Assembly (NCBI GenBank): GCA_016342415.1
Contig: JAEIOD010000009.1
Location: 62,001 to 126,000 of the forward strand
DNA from: Clostridiales bacterium
GTDB taxonomy: Bacteria > Bacillota > Clostridia > Peptostreptococcales > Acidaminobacteraceae
Reading direction: 5' to 3'
DNA: 64,000 nucleotides
In this document: positions 16,588 through 25,605 of the stretch, in pieces
Numbering within the stretch: the stretch's first letter is position 1
Layout of the letters: every line of letters begins with the position of its first letter
The notes under the pieces: generated by a model
What the model was told of the DNA's origin: nothing
Databases searched by the model: none
What the model saw: the letters and a program-made list of their open reading frames with translations, nothing else
Program-made: the position numbers and the translations under genes

Positions 16588-17026
16588 ACTAATCATTAAT
16601 GGTACACATATAAAATTTGCAGCAGATCCTGATGAATACCTTTTAGATACTCTTAGAAAATTAGGTTACAAATCTGTAAAACGTGGATGTGACACCAGTT
16701 CATGTGGCGTCTGTAGTATCTTAGTGGATGGGCACTTGATCCCATCATGTTCTTACTTAACAGTCAGAGCACATAATAAACCAATAACAACAGTGGAGGG
16801 TATTCAACTTGAAGCTAGGAAAATAGGTGAAATGATTACTGCAGAAGGTGTAGAACAGTGCGGTTTCTGTTCACCTGGACATGTCATGGCGGTTTACGCT
16901 TTGATGCAAGAAAATACTCATCCTTCAATAGAAGAGATTAAACATTACTTGGCTGGTAATCTCTGTAGATGTTCTGGTTACGAAGGTCAACACAGAGCAC
17001 TAAAAAATCTGATGGAGGTGAGATGA
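16577..17026 (+). CDS. Molybdenum hydroxylase 2, [2Fe-2S] subunit
   Basis: This 149-residue subunit has the two cluster-binding regions of the family: RGCDTSSCGVCSILV with IPSCSYL for the ferredoxin-like cluster, and CGFCSPGHVMAVYAL with NLCRCSGY for the second. It transfers electrons between the Mo and FAD subunits of the second enzyme. AAAGGAAGG precedes the ATG. The last codons overlap the start of the Mo subunit. Length and motifs are normal. Confidence 0.93.
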   Translation: MEVKLIINGTHIKFAADPDEYLLDTLRKLGYKSVKRGCDTSSCGVCSILVDGHLIPSCSYLTVRAHNKPITTVEGIQLEARKIGEMITAEGVEQCGFCSPGHVMAVYALMQENTHPSIEEIKHYLAGNLCRCSGYEGQHRALKNLMEVR

Positions 17027-19314
17027 TGTCTGTTAATAAAGGAATACCTAAAGTTGATGGTATGGGTTTGGTTCTAGGAAAACCGGCTTTTACAGATGAT
17101 CTTGCACCTCGTGATGCCTTGATCGTAAAAGTCATGAGAAGCCCTTATGCTCATGCACATATCACTAACATTGACACTCATATCGCTGAAGGTTTACAGG
17201 AAATAAAATGTATACTTACTTATGAAAATGTCGGTGATGTTAATTTTTCAAGAGCTGGACAAGGTTTCCCTGAACCATCACCATATGATCATAGAATACT
17301 AAATAAAACGGTTAGATATATTGGTGAACCAGTAGCAGTTGTTGCTGGTCATTCTGAAAAGGCTGTTGACTTAGCGATTTCAAAGATAAAAGTTTCTTAT
17401 GATATTTTAGAACCGGTCATAGATTTTGAGGCAGCAATGGACAACTCTATTGTTATTCATGAAAATGACGGCACTAGTTCTATGTTTGAAATTGGTCATA
17501 AACCTAAAAGAAACATTGCAGCCGGTTATGAAATGGAAATAGGAGATGTAAAGAAAACATTAGACTCTTGTGATGTGGTTTACGAGGGACGATATTATAC
17601 ACAGGCTCAAGCACATGCTATGACAGAACCTCATTCATGTGTGAGTTATTTAGATCAACAAGACCGATTGACTTTGATTACATCTACTCAGACACCTTTT
17701 CACGTTAGACGTATAGTTGGTAAAACACTTAATTTACCTTTGTCTAAAATCAGAGTCATTAAACCAAGAGTTGGTGGAGGTTATGGTGGTAAACAAGCGA
17801 TTCATGGTGAGTTTTTTGTCTCACTTGTAACCATTAAGACAGGATTGCCAGCAAAACTTATTTTTTCTAGAAAAGAAGTTTTTACAGGCTCGTATACTCG
17901 TCACGCTATGCGTGTTGATGTCAAAATAGGATCTGATAAAGAAGGTCATATCAAAGTAATCGATATGGATATCTTGTCTAATACTGGTGCATATGGTGAG
18001 CATGCCTTAACCGTATTAATGGTGGCAGGATCCAAGACACTACCGCTTTACAATAAGGTGGATGCTGTTGGTTTTAGAGGTGATGTTGTTTATACAAATC
18101 TTACACCAGCAGGTGCATACAGAGGTTATGGCGCGATTCAAGGTAATTTTGCTTTGGAGTCTGGTATAGATGAGTTGGCAGACTTATTAAAGATGGATCC
18201 CATTGAACTTCGTCGTATGAACATGATGAAAGAACATGAGACTTCAGAAATCTTTGAAATCATGGGTGAAGGGCAAGAAGGAACCGCCATGACCATAGAA
18301 TCCTGTAAATTAGATGAATGTTTAGATGAATGCATAAAAAAAATCGATTATTATAATAAGCTTAAACATGTTCATGAGGATCCTAATAAAGTAACTGGAG
18401 TTGGTTTGGCTATTGCCATGCAAGGTTCTGGCATACCTTATATTGATATGGGTTCAGCTATTCTAAAATTAAACGATGATGGCTTCTTCAATTTACTAGT
18501 CGGTGCAACTGATATCGGGACGGGTTCTGACACCATATTAGCCCAAATGGCAGCTGAAACATTGAATGTACCAGTAGATAAGATTATTGTCTATTCGTCG
18601 GATACAGACTTGACACCTTTTGATACAGGCGCATATGCATCGAGTACCACTTATGTATCTGGTCATTCGGTTAAAATAGCGGCAGAAAACATGATCAGGA
18701 AAATTGAAGCAGCAGGAAAAATCTATTTTGAAAGTGAAGATGTTTGCTTTAACGGAAAGGATCTGACTTCAGGCGAAAGCTCTATATCTTTAAAAGACTT
18801 TTCAACCAAATTATTTTATTCTGAAAATCAAGAACAACTCGTCAGCTCTGGGTCCTATGTGGGAACAAAATCACCACCACCTTACATGGTAGGTGCTGTG
18901 GAAGTTGAAATAGATATTAGGACAGGTCATTTGGATATTTTAAATTATGTAGCAGTTGTGGATTGTGGCACAACTATAAATCCTAATTTAGCACGTATAC
19001 AGGTGGAAGGTGCTTTGCTTCAAGGTATAGGAATGACTTTATATGAGGAAGTGAATTATACAGAACTTGGAGGTAATAGAAATAACTCATTCTTTAAATA
19101 TAATGTACCAACTAGAATGGAAGTGAAGTCTATGGATGTTTCATTCGTCGAAAGTTATGAACCATCAGGACCATTCGGCGCGAAGTCCGTTGGTGAGATT
19201 GGCATAGATACACCGCCGGCTGCACTTTCAAATGCAATCAAAAATGCTTTAGGTAAAAGAATGACTAATTTGCCGATACGATCAGAAGATATTTGGCATA
19301 AACTTAATAACTAA
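17026..19314 (+). CDS. Molybdenum hydroxylase 2, Mo-cofactor-binding catalytic subunit
   Basis: This 762-residue subunit has the usual length of the xanthine oxidase family. Visible motifs are PRVGGGYGGKQ, GAYRGYGAIQGNF (YRGYG, where enzyme 1 has FRGFG), GATDIGTGSDT and GPFGAKSVGE, with catalytic Glu near 724. The YRGYG form and the missing MGQG suggest a substrate different from that of enzyme 1, perhaps a non-purine or differently substituted heterocycle. Two adjacent ATG codons (17023, 17026) follow GGAGG, and the second has better spacing. The gene is the last of the operon, with a strong terminator just after its stop. Substrate assignment is inference. Confidence 0.9.
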   Translation: MSVNKGIPKVDGMGLVLGKPAFTDDLAPRDALIVKVMRSPYAHAHITNIDTHIAEGLQEIKCILTYENVGDVNFSRAGQGFPEPSPYDHRILNKTVRYIGEPVAVVAGHSEKAVDLAISKIKVSYDILEPVIDFEAAMDNSIVIHENDGTSSMFEIGHKPKRNIAAGYEMEIGDVKKTLDSCDVVYEGRYYTQAQAHAMTEPHSCVSYLDQQDRLTLITSTQTPFHVRRIVGKTLNLPLSKIRVIKPRVGGGYGGKQAIHGEFFVSLVTIKTGLPAKLIFSRKEVFTGSYTRHAMRVDVKIGSDKEGHIKVIDMDILSNTGAYGEHALTVLMVAGSKTLPLYNKVDAVGFRGDVVYTNLTPAGAYRGYGAIQGNFALESGIDELADLLKMDPIELRRMNMMKEHETSEIFEIMGEGQEGTAMTIESCKLDECLDECIKKIDYYNKLKHVHEDPNKVTGVGLAIAMQGSGIPYIDMGSAILKLNDDGFFNLLVGATDIGTGSDTILAQMAAETLNVPVDKIIVYSSDTDLTPFDTGAYASSTTYVSGHSVKIAAENMIRKIEAAGKIYFESEDVCFNGKDLTSGESSISLKDFSTKLFYSENQEQLVSSGSYVGTKSPPPYMVGAVEVEIDIRTGHLDILNYVAVVDCGTTINPNLARIQVEGALLQGIGMTLYEEVNYTELGGNRNNSFFKYNVPTRMEVKSMDVSFVESYEPSGPFGAKSVGEIGIDTPPAALSNAIKNALGKRMTNLPIRSEDIWHKLNN

Positions 19315-19320
19315 AATAAG

Positions 19321-19355
19321 TCCTGTCATGATACTCATCATTGACAGGATTTTTT
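19321..19355 (+). terminator. Terminator of the molybdenum hydroxylase operon
   Basis: TCCTGTCA (19321-19328) pairs perfectly with TGACAGGA (19342-19349) across a 13-base loop, followed by a run of six Ts. It starts six bases after the stop codon of the last operon gene. Confidence 0.85.
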
Positions 19356-19358
19356 CGC

Positions 19359-19374
19359 TGTCATAAAAATGACA
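19359..19374. repeat. Small inverted repeat before the ycjF-like promoter
   Basis: TGTCAT (19359-19364) and ATGACA (19369-19374) flank AAAA. It lies 10 bases upstream of the -35 box of the next gene, so it may be an operator. It is short and could be chance. Confidence 0.35.
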
Positions 19375-19384
19375 TGAAATGATC

Positions 19385-19414
19385 TTGGCTTATTTTTAAA
19401 TAGTTTGTTATAAT
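19385..19414 (+). promoter_or_regulatory. Sigma-A promoter of the ycjF-like gene
   Basis: TTGGCT (19385-19390) and TATAAT (19409-19414) are 18 bases apart. The ribosome-binding site AGGAGG and the ATG at 19435 follow at once, which implies a leader of about a dozen bases. Confidence 0.7.
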
Positions 19415-19434
19415 TTTATTATCTAGGAGGTTTT

Positions 19435-20358
19435 ATGAAAGCATTAAAAATAATCTTATTTTTTGTCATACTGTATTTTGTATCATTTGCCTATCAAAGT
19501 ATGACTTCGTTAGTTGAGTTTCTTAGTTTTGATCAACTTTGGCTAACATACGTGCTCTATGGCTTATTGATGACTTTAACTCTCTATTATGTTGTATGGC
19601 CATTGTTAAAATATACTGAGAGACCTTCCTTGATACATTTAGAAGCATATATTGCTAACAGTAAGTATGAACGAAAAATTCTGAAGTACATTAATAAAAG
19701 GTTTGAAGTTTCCTTGGATTCCAAAGAGAAGGTTGTAGAATTCTTAATGGAGCAAGTGGATGAGTTCGATTCAATCATCAAGCAGTATGCTCAACAAACA
19801 ACAGTAACTGTAATGGTTTCACCCAATTCCTTTATTGATGGTATTGCCATCTTATTTGCCAATTCTAAAATGATATTTGATTTATCATCAAAGTTAGGCT
19901 TTAGGTATTCAACAAAATCACTATTGAAAATGTATTTCGGCGTGCTGTCTATGGCATCCGTTACTGGTCTCATAGAAGAATTTGATGATGCAATAGAATC
20001 TATAATTGAAGAACTGGCAGAAGAATTTTCTGAATTGATTGCAGAAGAAACTGGTAAAAGTGTCTCACAATCGATACCATTTTTCAGTATAGCTGTTAAT
20101 GCAATGAGTCCAATACTGCAAGCTGCAGGTAATTACGCTTTTATGTTATATAGTGGTAATCGTTTTAAGTATGACCTTTTAAACATTATAGAGGATGAAA
20201 AACTATCCGAAAAGGAAATTAAAATAAAAGCTAGAAAACGTGCACGTTCACTAAAGTATGTCTATATTAAAGATATGTCTTCAAGAATAGTAACAGGAAC
20301 AGGCAAAAAAATTGTGTCGATCAATCCATTTAAAAAGAAAAATAAGCCAGCAGAATAA
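19435..20358 (+). CDS. YcjF/DUF697-like membrane protein
   Basis: This 307-residue protein has two predicted transmembrane segments at the N-terminus (about residues 3-22 and 35-55). A helical domain follows, containing MVSPNSFIDGIAILFANSKM, a segment that resembles the conserved core of the YcjF/UPF0283 (DUF697) family. The C-terminus is Lys-rich (NPFKKKNKPAE) and probably cytoplasmic. AGGAGG precedes the ATG and a sigma-A promoter lies just upstream, so the gene is probably transcribed on its own. Family members have no firmly known function, and some are linked to envelope stress or GTPase partners. No partner GTPase lies next to this copy. Confidence 0.65.
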   Translation: MKALKIILFFVILYFVSFAYQSMTSLVEFLSFDQLWLTYVLYGLLMTLTLYYVVWPLLKYTERPSLIHLEAYIANSKYERKILKYINKRFEVSLDSKEKVVEFLMEQVDEFDSIIKQYAQQTTVTVMVSPNSFIDGIAILFANSKMIFDLSSKLGFRYSTKSLLKMYFGVLSMASVTGLIEEFDDAIESIIEELAEEFSELIAEETGKSVSQSIPFFSIAVNAMSPILQAAGNYAFMLYSGNRFKYDLLNIIEDEKLSEKEIKIKARKRARSLKYVYIKDMSSRIVTGTGKKIVSINPFKKKNKPAE

Positions 20359-20433
20359 CTGTATACGCCATAAAACCAACTAATAATCCAATTAATTTTA
20401 TACTAATGATCATAGTAATAGAAAGGACATCAT

Positions 20434-22326
20434 ATGGACGGCAATGTAAAAAAATTACTCAACAATATGCTCCGGTCTGTAGAATACGAACGTGAAGAAG
20501 AACGTACTAGGCATTTTCAAGAAATGAAATATTTGTCTGGTGAGGAACGTGAAAAAAAAGGGCGAGCAATCATCAATTTAATCAAAAGAAAAGGTGGTAG
20601 AACTTTAAGTGGTGAACACCTTTACATCTTTAGAAAAAATGAAAGAATCGAAACCGAAATAAGTGTTGGAGATCAAGTTATTATCAGTCAGGAAAATCCT
20701 TTAGATCTTCAGAATCCATCAGGTATCGTGTATGAAATAGATTATAAATCCATAACAATTGCTTTTACTAAACAACTGAGATTTACAAATTCAAAGGGCA
20801 TGCGTATTGATTTGTCAGTTAATGATACGACTTATAAACGAATGGAAGAAGCTCTAATGACTGTAAAGAGTCCTCAGTACTCAAAACTTCATAAAATATT
20901 TGGTGGTCATTATCATGTCAGCACGCATCTTAGCGAGCTTGGCAAATATGAGTTAAATGACAAGCAAAAGGAGAGTGTTTCACAAGCTTTTAATAACAAT
21001 GGTTATTACAGTATTCAAGGACCTCCAGGAACTGGTAAGACCTATACCGCAGCCCATCTTATTAAAAACATAGTAACACACGGAAAAAAAGTATTGATTA
21101 CAGCTGATTCGAATGCTGCTGTTGATAACCTCATTAGACATTGCGTTAGTTTAGGTCTCGATCCTCTTAGAGTTGGTAATCCCATTCGTGTTAACCATGA
21201 TTTAAAACCTTACACACTTGATTACCGAGTATACCAACACATTCTGTATGGAGAAGTAGAAACCCTACAAGATGATATGGAAAACGTTAGAGCTATGCAA
21301 GGTGAAATGGACAAACCCAAAATGAAAGATATGAGGGGCTTTAGCTATACAGAATTGATTGAACTTATTGAAAACAATCAAACCAGTCGTGGCTTATCCA
21401 AACAATCTTTAAAAGATATGAAACCTTATCTAAAACTCCAAAAGAAACTGGATACGATGTATGCAAAAATTCAAAAATTACGAGATCAAATACAGAGTGA
21501 TTTATTATACAGTCATCCAATAATTGCGAGTACCAATGCTACCTCTGGCTGTACTTTGCTAGAAGACATGCAATTCGATTGGGTAATAATTGATGAAGCT
21601 GCACAAGCCTCTATTCCTTCATCTTTAATTCCAATTATAAAAGGGAATCGTTTTGTATTGATAGGAGATCATTTCCAACTACCGCCAGTGGTTATTAACC
21701 AAGAAGCCAAGGCCTTAGGTTTGGATCAATCTTTAATGGATTATTTAGCTGATCTTTACCCGTTTTTCCTGAGTCGATTATCTGTACAGTATAGGATGCA
21801 TCAAGACATTAACGACTTAGTAAGTACGATGTTTTACAATGATGAATTAATTCCTGATAAGAGTGTTGCCCAAAGAAGGGTCTTAGAGGGTAATATCATC
21901 GATGTTATACCTGTAGTGGGTCAAGAAAAAATGCAAAAGGATTCAAAATCCTATTACAACGACATAGAAATAGAAGTGGTTCAAAGACAAATAGAAAAAC
22001 TGTTAAAACAAAATATTGAGAAAGATCAAATAGCAGTCATTTCACCTTATAAAGCACAGGCAAAAAAACTTCAAATGTTGTTTGATGATATAGAAATTGA
22101 CACTGTTGATGCTTTTCAAGGTCGTGAAAAAGATGTTGTAATTTTATCCTTTGTGAGGTCAAACAATCATCAAACTTTAGGTTTTTTAAAGGATTTTAGA
22201 CGTCTTAATGTTTCTATTAGTCGAGCTAAATCAAAACTTATACTAGTTGGTAATATCGGATTACTTAGAACCAATGACATGTATGATTTCTTATTTCAAT
22301 ATATACATGAACAAAAAATTAAATAA
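20434..22326 (+). CDS. SF1B DNA/RNA helicase of the UPF1/DNA2/IGHMBP2 type
   Basis: This 630-residue helicase has an N-terminal OB-like region (about 1-150) and a two-lobed SF1 core. GPPGTGKTYTA is Walker A, VIIDEAAQAS is motif II, LIGDHFQLPPVV is motif III, RLSVQYRMH is motif IV, DAFQGREKDVVILSFV is motif V and LNVSISRAKSKLILVGN is motif VI. It unwinds nucleic acid with ATP. The bacterial members are poorly characterised and may act in DNA repair or RNA handling. AAAGGACATCAT precedes the ATG. A terminator follows directly, so it is the last gene of its transcript. No nuclease domain is fused, and nearby genes do not suggest a defence island. Confidence 0.88.
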   Translation: MDGNVKKLLNNMLRSVEYEREEERTRHFQEMKYLSGEEREKKGRAIINLIKRKGGRTLSGEHLYIFRKNERIETEISVGDQVIISQENPLDLQNPSGIVYEIDYKSITIAFTKQLRFTNSKGMRIDLSVNDTTYKRMEEALMTVKSPQYSKLHKIFGGHYHVSTHLSELGKYELNDKQKESVSQAFNNNGYYSIQGPPGTGKTYTAAHLIKNIVTHGKKVLITADSNAAVDNLIRHCVSLGLDPLRVGNPIRVNHDLKPYTLDYRVYQHILYGEVETLQDDMENVRAMQGEMDKPKMKDMRGFSYTELIELIENNQTSRGLSKQSLKDMKPYLKLQKKLDTMYAKIQKLRDQIQSDLLYSHPIIASTNATSGCTLLEDMQFDWVIIDEAAQASIPSSLIPIIKGNRFVLIGDHFQLPPVVINQEAKALGLDQSLMDYLADLYPFFLSRLSVQYRMHQDINDLVSTMFYNDELIPDKSVAQRRVLEGNIIDVIPVVGQEKMQKDSKSYYNDIEIEVVQRQIEKLLKQNIEKDQIAVISPYKAQAKKLQMLFDDIEIDTVDAFQGREKDVVILSFVRSNNHQTLGFLKDFRRLNVSISRAKSKLILVGNIGLLRTNDMYDFLFQYIHEQKIK

Positions 22327-22346
22327 GCCTTTTAAGGCTTATTTTT
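22322..22346 (+). terminator. Terminator of the helicase gene
   Basis: AATAAGCCTT (22322-22331) and AAGGCTTATT (22334-22343) form a perfect 10-bp inverted repeat that overlaps the stop codon and continues into a T-run. Confidence 0.8.
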
Positions 22347-22436
22347 ACATGTATTTGTAGAAAACTTTACCCGTTATATGATACGATTGACACCTAAGTG
22401 ATGTTTGAATGAGTTATGAATAGACGAGGAAATAAA

Positions 22437-23219
22437 ATGATAGAGATGATAATTTCATTACAAAATATCAATTGCTTAAAAGATAATATACTGTCAATTT
22501 ATCTTAAGGGATCTAAACAGGATATGAGTAAAGTTGACTTTTGGTCTGATACAGATATCATAATAGTTTTAAAGGATGATATTAAAATAACAGATGAACT
22601 GGAACACTCGTTAAATCAACTGTTTCAACCTATATTCGCTAAAGAATTATATGTTCATAAGGGCGGAATCGTTTATAGAGTCATTTCAACTATTTCTAAT
22701 GGTATGAGGCAATATGATTTACAGGTATTAGAAAATAGTTATAGTCATGATTATTTAAAAGATAAGATGACCTGCATCTTTGGTATTGATCATTCTGTTG
22801 CAGATAATAAGGATGCAACTTATTTTCACCGTTTAGATTATGACGAAAAGAAGGTTCAGGAAATATGGTTTAAGTACTCTGAATGTGTTAAGAAGTTTTC
22901 TAGAAATGATAATCTAATAGGTTTACACCTTTTATTTGATTTATTAAAAGAGTATCTTGTGATCGAAATGATGAAACGAGATATAAAAGAACAATCCACT
23001 GTTCACCGTTTTGGTTTTTCAGAGGCATTGCCAAGTTGTTTAAAGTACCAATTATTAGATAGTGATGTGACATCGGACAAATTAAACTTTGTACTGCTTT
23101 TATCTGAGATTTATGACAAGGAGTTAACTGTTTTGTATTCAAATTACACCAGTCGTTATGGGATTTTTAAGAAATATGTACTTAAATCCATAGAAAGTCT
23201 TACCCATAAGATTCAGTAA
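22437..23219 (+). CDS. Nucleotidyltransferase-fold protein (aminoglycoside adenylyltransferase-like)
   Basis: This 260-residue protein has the polymerase-beta nucleotidyltransferase signature near its start: YLKGSKQ followed by FWSDTDIIIVL, which supplies the Gly-Ser pair and two metal-binding Asp. A helical C-terminal domain follows, as in AadS/AadK-type streptomycin 6-adenylyltransferases and in relatives without resistance function. An in-frame ATG at 22416 is possible, but CGAGGAA gives better spacing to 22437. A resistance function is not implied, since many such proteins act on unknown small molecules. It stands alone between a terminator and an unrelated gene. Confidence 0.68.
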   Translation: MIEMIISLQNINCLKDNILSIYLKGSKQDMSKVDFWSDTDIIIVLKDDIKITDELEHSLNQLFQPIFAKELYVHKGGIVYRVISTISNGMRQYDLQVLENSYSHDYLKDKMTCIFGIDHSVADNKDATYFHRLDYDEKKVQEIWFKYSECVKKFSRNDNLIGLHLLFDLLKEYLVIEMMKRDIKEQSTVHRFGFSEALPSCLKYQLLDSDVTSDKLNFVLLLSEIYDKELTVLYSNYTSRYGIFKKYVLKSIESLTHKIQ

Positions 23220-23331
23220 TAAATGATATGTATTTGTACTGATGCTATTTAGTGTTTTATTTATATAAAAAATTTCAAGTTTCGAAACGTTAGAAGAAAC
23301 AATTACTATTCAAAGAGAGGGAAAAGTAAGT

Positions 23332-24276
23332 ATGATATCAACGCATAAAAATATGGATAATATCCCTAAGTATATATACAATCGTGATGTTATAGGACAA
23401 AGTGTCTTAACTGAAGATATGATTGAACTAAAGAAAAAGGTGATGAATAGCAATCATGTTCAGACAGTTCTTGATGAGCAATGGGATGATGGTTCGTGGG
23501 GGCGTTTTCATAGTATGAATACCAGCTCTAAAGACCCATATACCACGGAGAAAGCTTTAAGAAGACTTCTGCATTTAGGATTAGATAAAACTGATGAGCC
23601 TATCATAAAAGCTGTTAATTATATGGAATCATATTTAAAAGGTGAAATTGAGTTACGTGATTATAGAGAAAAAAAGCACGATTGGACATTGTTAACTCAT
23701 TTGTTTGTGGCCACTTGGCTTTTAAGAATTGATAATAAAAATGCATTGGCTTTAGAAGTAGCTTATAAATGGGCTCAAGTAATCGAACATGCTTTTGAAG
23801 GTGATTCTTTTAATCAAGAGGCCTATTACACGGCTTATGATACCATCTTAAAACCAGAAAAAAACAAGTCGTACTGGTTTATAGAAAATTTCTATGTGGT
23901 GTCTATCTTAAAAGGTAAACTGAGTTCCAAAACTGAAAAGCTTTTTATTGATCATCTCTTGAATCATCCTAAGGGGATTTATTATATCTACTCTGATTAC
24001 TTAAATACACCCCCAGAAATATTTAAGTCCAGGGAAGCCAATAGATATCTAGAAGCGATAGAATTAATTGCTGACTTTGAATACAAAGAAGTTCTTGGAT
24101 TTATTTTACCTTGGTTAGAGGAAAATAAAACAGCTGATGATTTATGGGATATGTCAAAGGTCGTCAAGGATAGTATGGTGTTTCCTTTATCTGATTCTTG
24201 GAGAAAAGAGATCAATCGAAAAATGGATACAACGGTAAGAATATTAAAACTTATCGCAAAAATTGGTCGAAAATAA
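23332..24276 (+). CDS. Alpha/alpha-toroid-like protein with one QW motif
   Basis: This 314-residue protein is mostly helical and has no signal peptide. Near residues 45-52 it has EQWDDGSWG, which fits the QxxxGxW (QW) motif of squalene/hopene cyclases and related prenyltransferase-fold proteins. It is followed by a helix (TEKALRRLLHLGL) typical of that toroid fold. Only one clear QW repeat is present, and the DXDD catalytic motif of terpene cyclases is missing, so cyclase activity is unlikely. It may be a structural relative of unknown function. AGAGAGGGAAAAGTAAGT precedes the ATG. The next gene, a methyltransferase, may be cotranscribed. Confidence 0.6.
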   Translation: MISTHKNMDNIPKYIYNRDVIGQSVLTEDMIELKKKVMNSNHVQTVLDEQWDDGSWGRFHSMNTSSKDPYTTEKALRRLLHLGLDKTDEPIIKAVNYMESYLKGEIELRDYREKKHDWTLLTHLFVATWLLRIDNKNALALEVAYKWAQVIEHAFEGDSFNQEAYYTAYDTILKPEKNKSYWFIENFYVVSILKGKLSSKTEKLFIDHLLNHPKGIYYIYSDYLNTPPEIFKSREANRYLEAIELIADFEYKEVLGFILPWLEENKTADDLWDMSKVVKDSMVFPLSDSWRKEINRKMDTTVRILKLIAKIGRK

Positions 24277-24360
24277 TTTATGTTAAAGGTGACATAATAT
24301 CTTTTATTTTATTGTTATACAATCAGGTGAGTATGGCAATTGAAGTTTGAAAGGAATATG

Positions 24361-24969
24361 ATGGAAAATACAGTTTTTAAACATACACCGCTTTATAGAT
24401 TCTTGGAATACTGCAATGATGAACTGACGGAAAAGTCAATATTGGACTGTGGAGCTGGAGGACAAATGCCAGTTCTTTCACTTTTCAATAGGCATGGATA
24501 CAAGACCTTTGGTATAGATTTTGATCCTAAGCAAGTTGAAAAGGCTAATGACTATGGCTTAGATAACAATCAGATTTTAAATATTAACTTTGGAGACATG
24601 ACTTGTTTACCTTACGAGGATCATTCTTTTAACTTTGTTTACTCCTATAATTCGATATTTCATATGAAAAAAGATCAAATAAAAGTAGCGATAAATGAAA
24701 TGAAAAGGGTCCTAAAAACCAATGGAATGATGTTTGTAAACTTCTTATCGGTTGATGACTTTAGATGCGGTGAGGGTCCTCATTTAGGCGATAATCAATA
24801 CGAGCAGATGGATGATGAACCTGTTATTCATTCATATTTTGATTATGATGAAGCTGAAAGTTATTTCGAGGATATGACTTTTGTGATAAAAGAAAGACGT
24901 ATTATTGAAAGAATGTATGAAGGTGATAGAATTAAACAAGGTTTTATAGATTACATATTGAGAAAGTAA
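24361..24969 (+). CDS. Class I SAM-dependent methyltransferase
   Basis: This 202-residue protein has the Rossmann methyltransferase core. SILDCGAGGQMPVLSLF is motif I, TFGIDFDPKQVEKA carries the acidic residue that binds the ribose, and INFGDMTCLPYEDHSFNFVYS is the usual acidic loop. The core matches UbiE/COQ5-like enzymes, but the substrate is not evident. AAAGGA sits 5 bases before this ATG, and the upstream TTG and ATG codons are worse placed. It is followed 12 bases later by a GNAT acetyltransferase, so the pair is probably one transcript. Confidence 0.82.
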   Translation: MENTVFKHTPLYRFLEYCNDELTEKSILDCGAGGQMPVLSLFNRHGYKTFGIDFDPKQVEKANDYGLDNNQILNINFGDMTCLPYEDHSFNFVYSYNSIFHMKKDQIKVAINEMKRVLKTNGMMFVNFLSVDDFRCGEGPHLGDNQYEQMDDEPVIHSYFDYDEAESYFEDMTFVIKERRIIERMYEGDRIKQGFIDYILRK

Positions 24970-24981
24970 GAAAGGGCGTTT

Positions 24982-25527
24982 ATGAATACAGCACCAGTTT
25001 TAAAGAACAATCAGATTTTACTAAGAGAACCTAATAAAAGTGATATACATGATAGAAAAATATTGGGTATGAATTTGGAATGCGCAAGAATGATTGGAAG
25101 CGAATTTGATAAAGTCAAAGAATTTACTGATGATGATGCCCTAAAGTGGTATACCAGATGTTTAAAACATCCTTGTAAATGGATTATAGAATATTCAGGA
25201 CAATGTATTGGTGTAGTAGGTCTACGTCCAATAAGCGATGACAACAAGGCTAAATTTTCTATAGAGATTTATGATCAAACTCTATATGGTAAAGGGATTG
25301 GTACTGAAGTGACAAATTTGGTTTTAAAATATGCATTTCAAGAGAAATTATATCATAAGGTTTTTCTGCGTGTATTAGATTATAATAAAAGAGGTATAGC
25401 TGTTTATGAAAAATGTGGATTCGTAATAGAAGGTATTGACAGAGAAGGTGCTCTGATTCAAGGTCAGTACCATAGTGATATTTATATGGGAATTTTAAAA
25501 ACTGAGTATGAACAGATTTATAAGTAA
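24982..25527 (+). CDS. RimJ/RimL-type GNAT N-acetyltransferase
   Basis: This 181-residue acetyltransferase shows the GNAT layout: LLREPNKSDIHD at the start, a central IGVVGLRPISDDNKAKF beta region and the acetyl-CoA loop DQTLYGKGIGTEVTNLV. It then has RVLDYNKRGIAVYEKCGFV, the typical C-terminal motif of RimJ/RimL-like enzymes that acetylate protein N-termini or small amines. AAGAAAGGGCG precedes the ATG. It lies directly behind the methyltransferase. The acceptor is unknown. Confidence 0.85.
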   Translation: MNTAPVLKNNQILLREPNKSDIHDRKILGMNLECARMIGSEFDKVKEFTDDDALKWYTRCLKHPCKWIIEYSGQCIGVVGLRPISDDNKAKFSIEIYDQTLYGKGIGTEVTNLVLKYAFQEKLYHKVFLRVLDYNKRGIAVYEKCGFVIEGIDREGALIQGQYHSDIYMGILKTEYEQIYK

Positions 25528-25605
25528 TTTAGTGGATGGAATTATTTTTTTAAGATATATATATCAAGTATAAACAATAATAGAGTATAGACATAAGGAG
25601 AGCAT

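Noticed and set aside
20434-25527. Possible defence island (helicase, nucleotidyltransferase, unknown proteins)
   Set aside because: No nuclease, toxin, reverse transcriptase or other defence signature is present, and the genes are separated by terminators rather than forming an operon.
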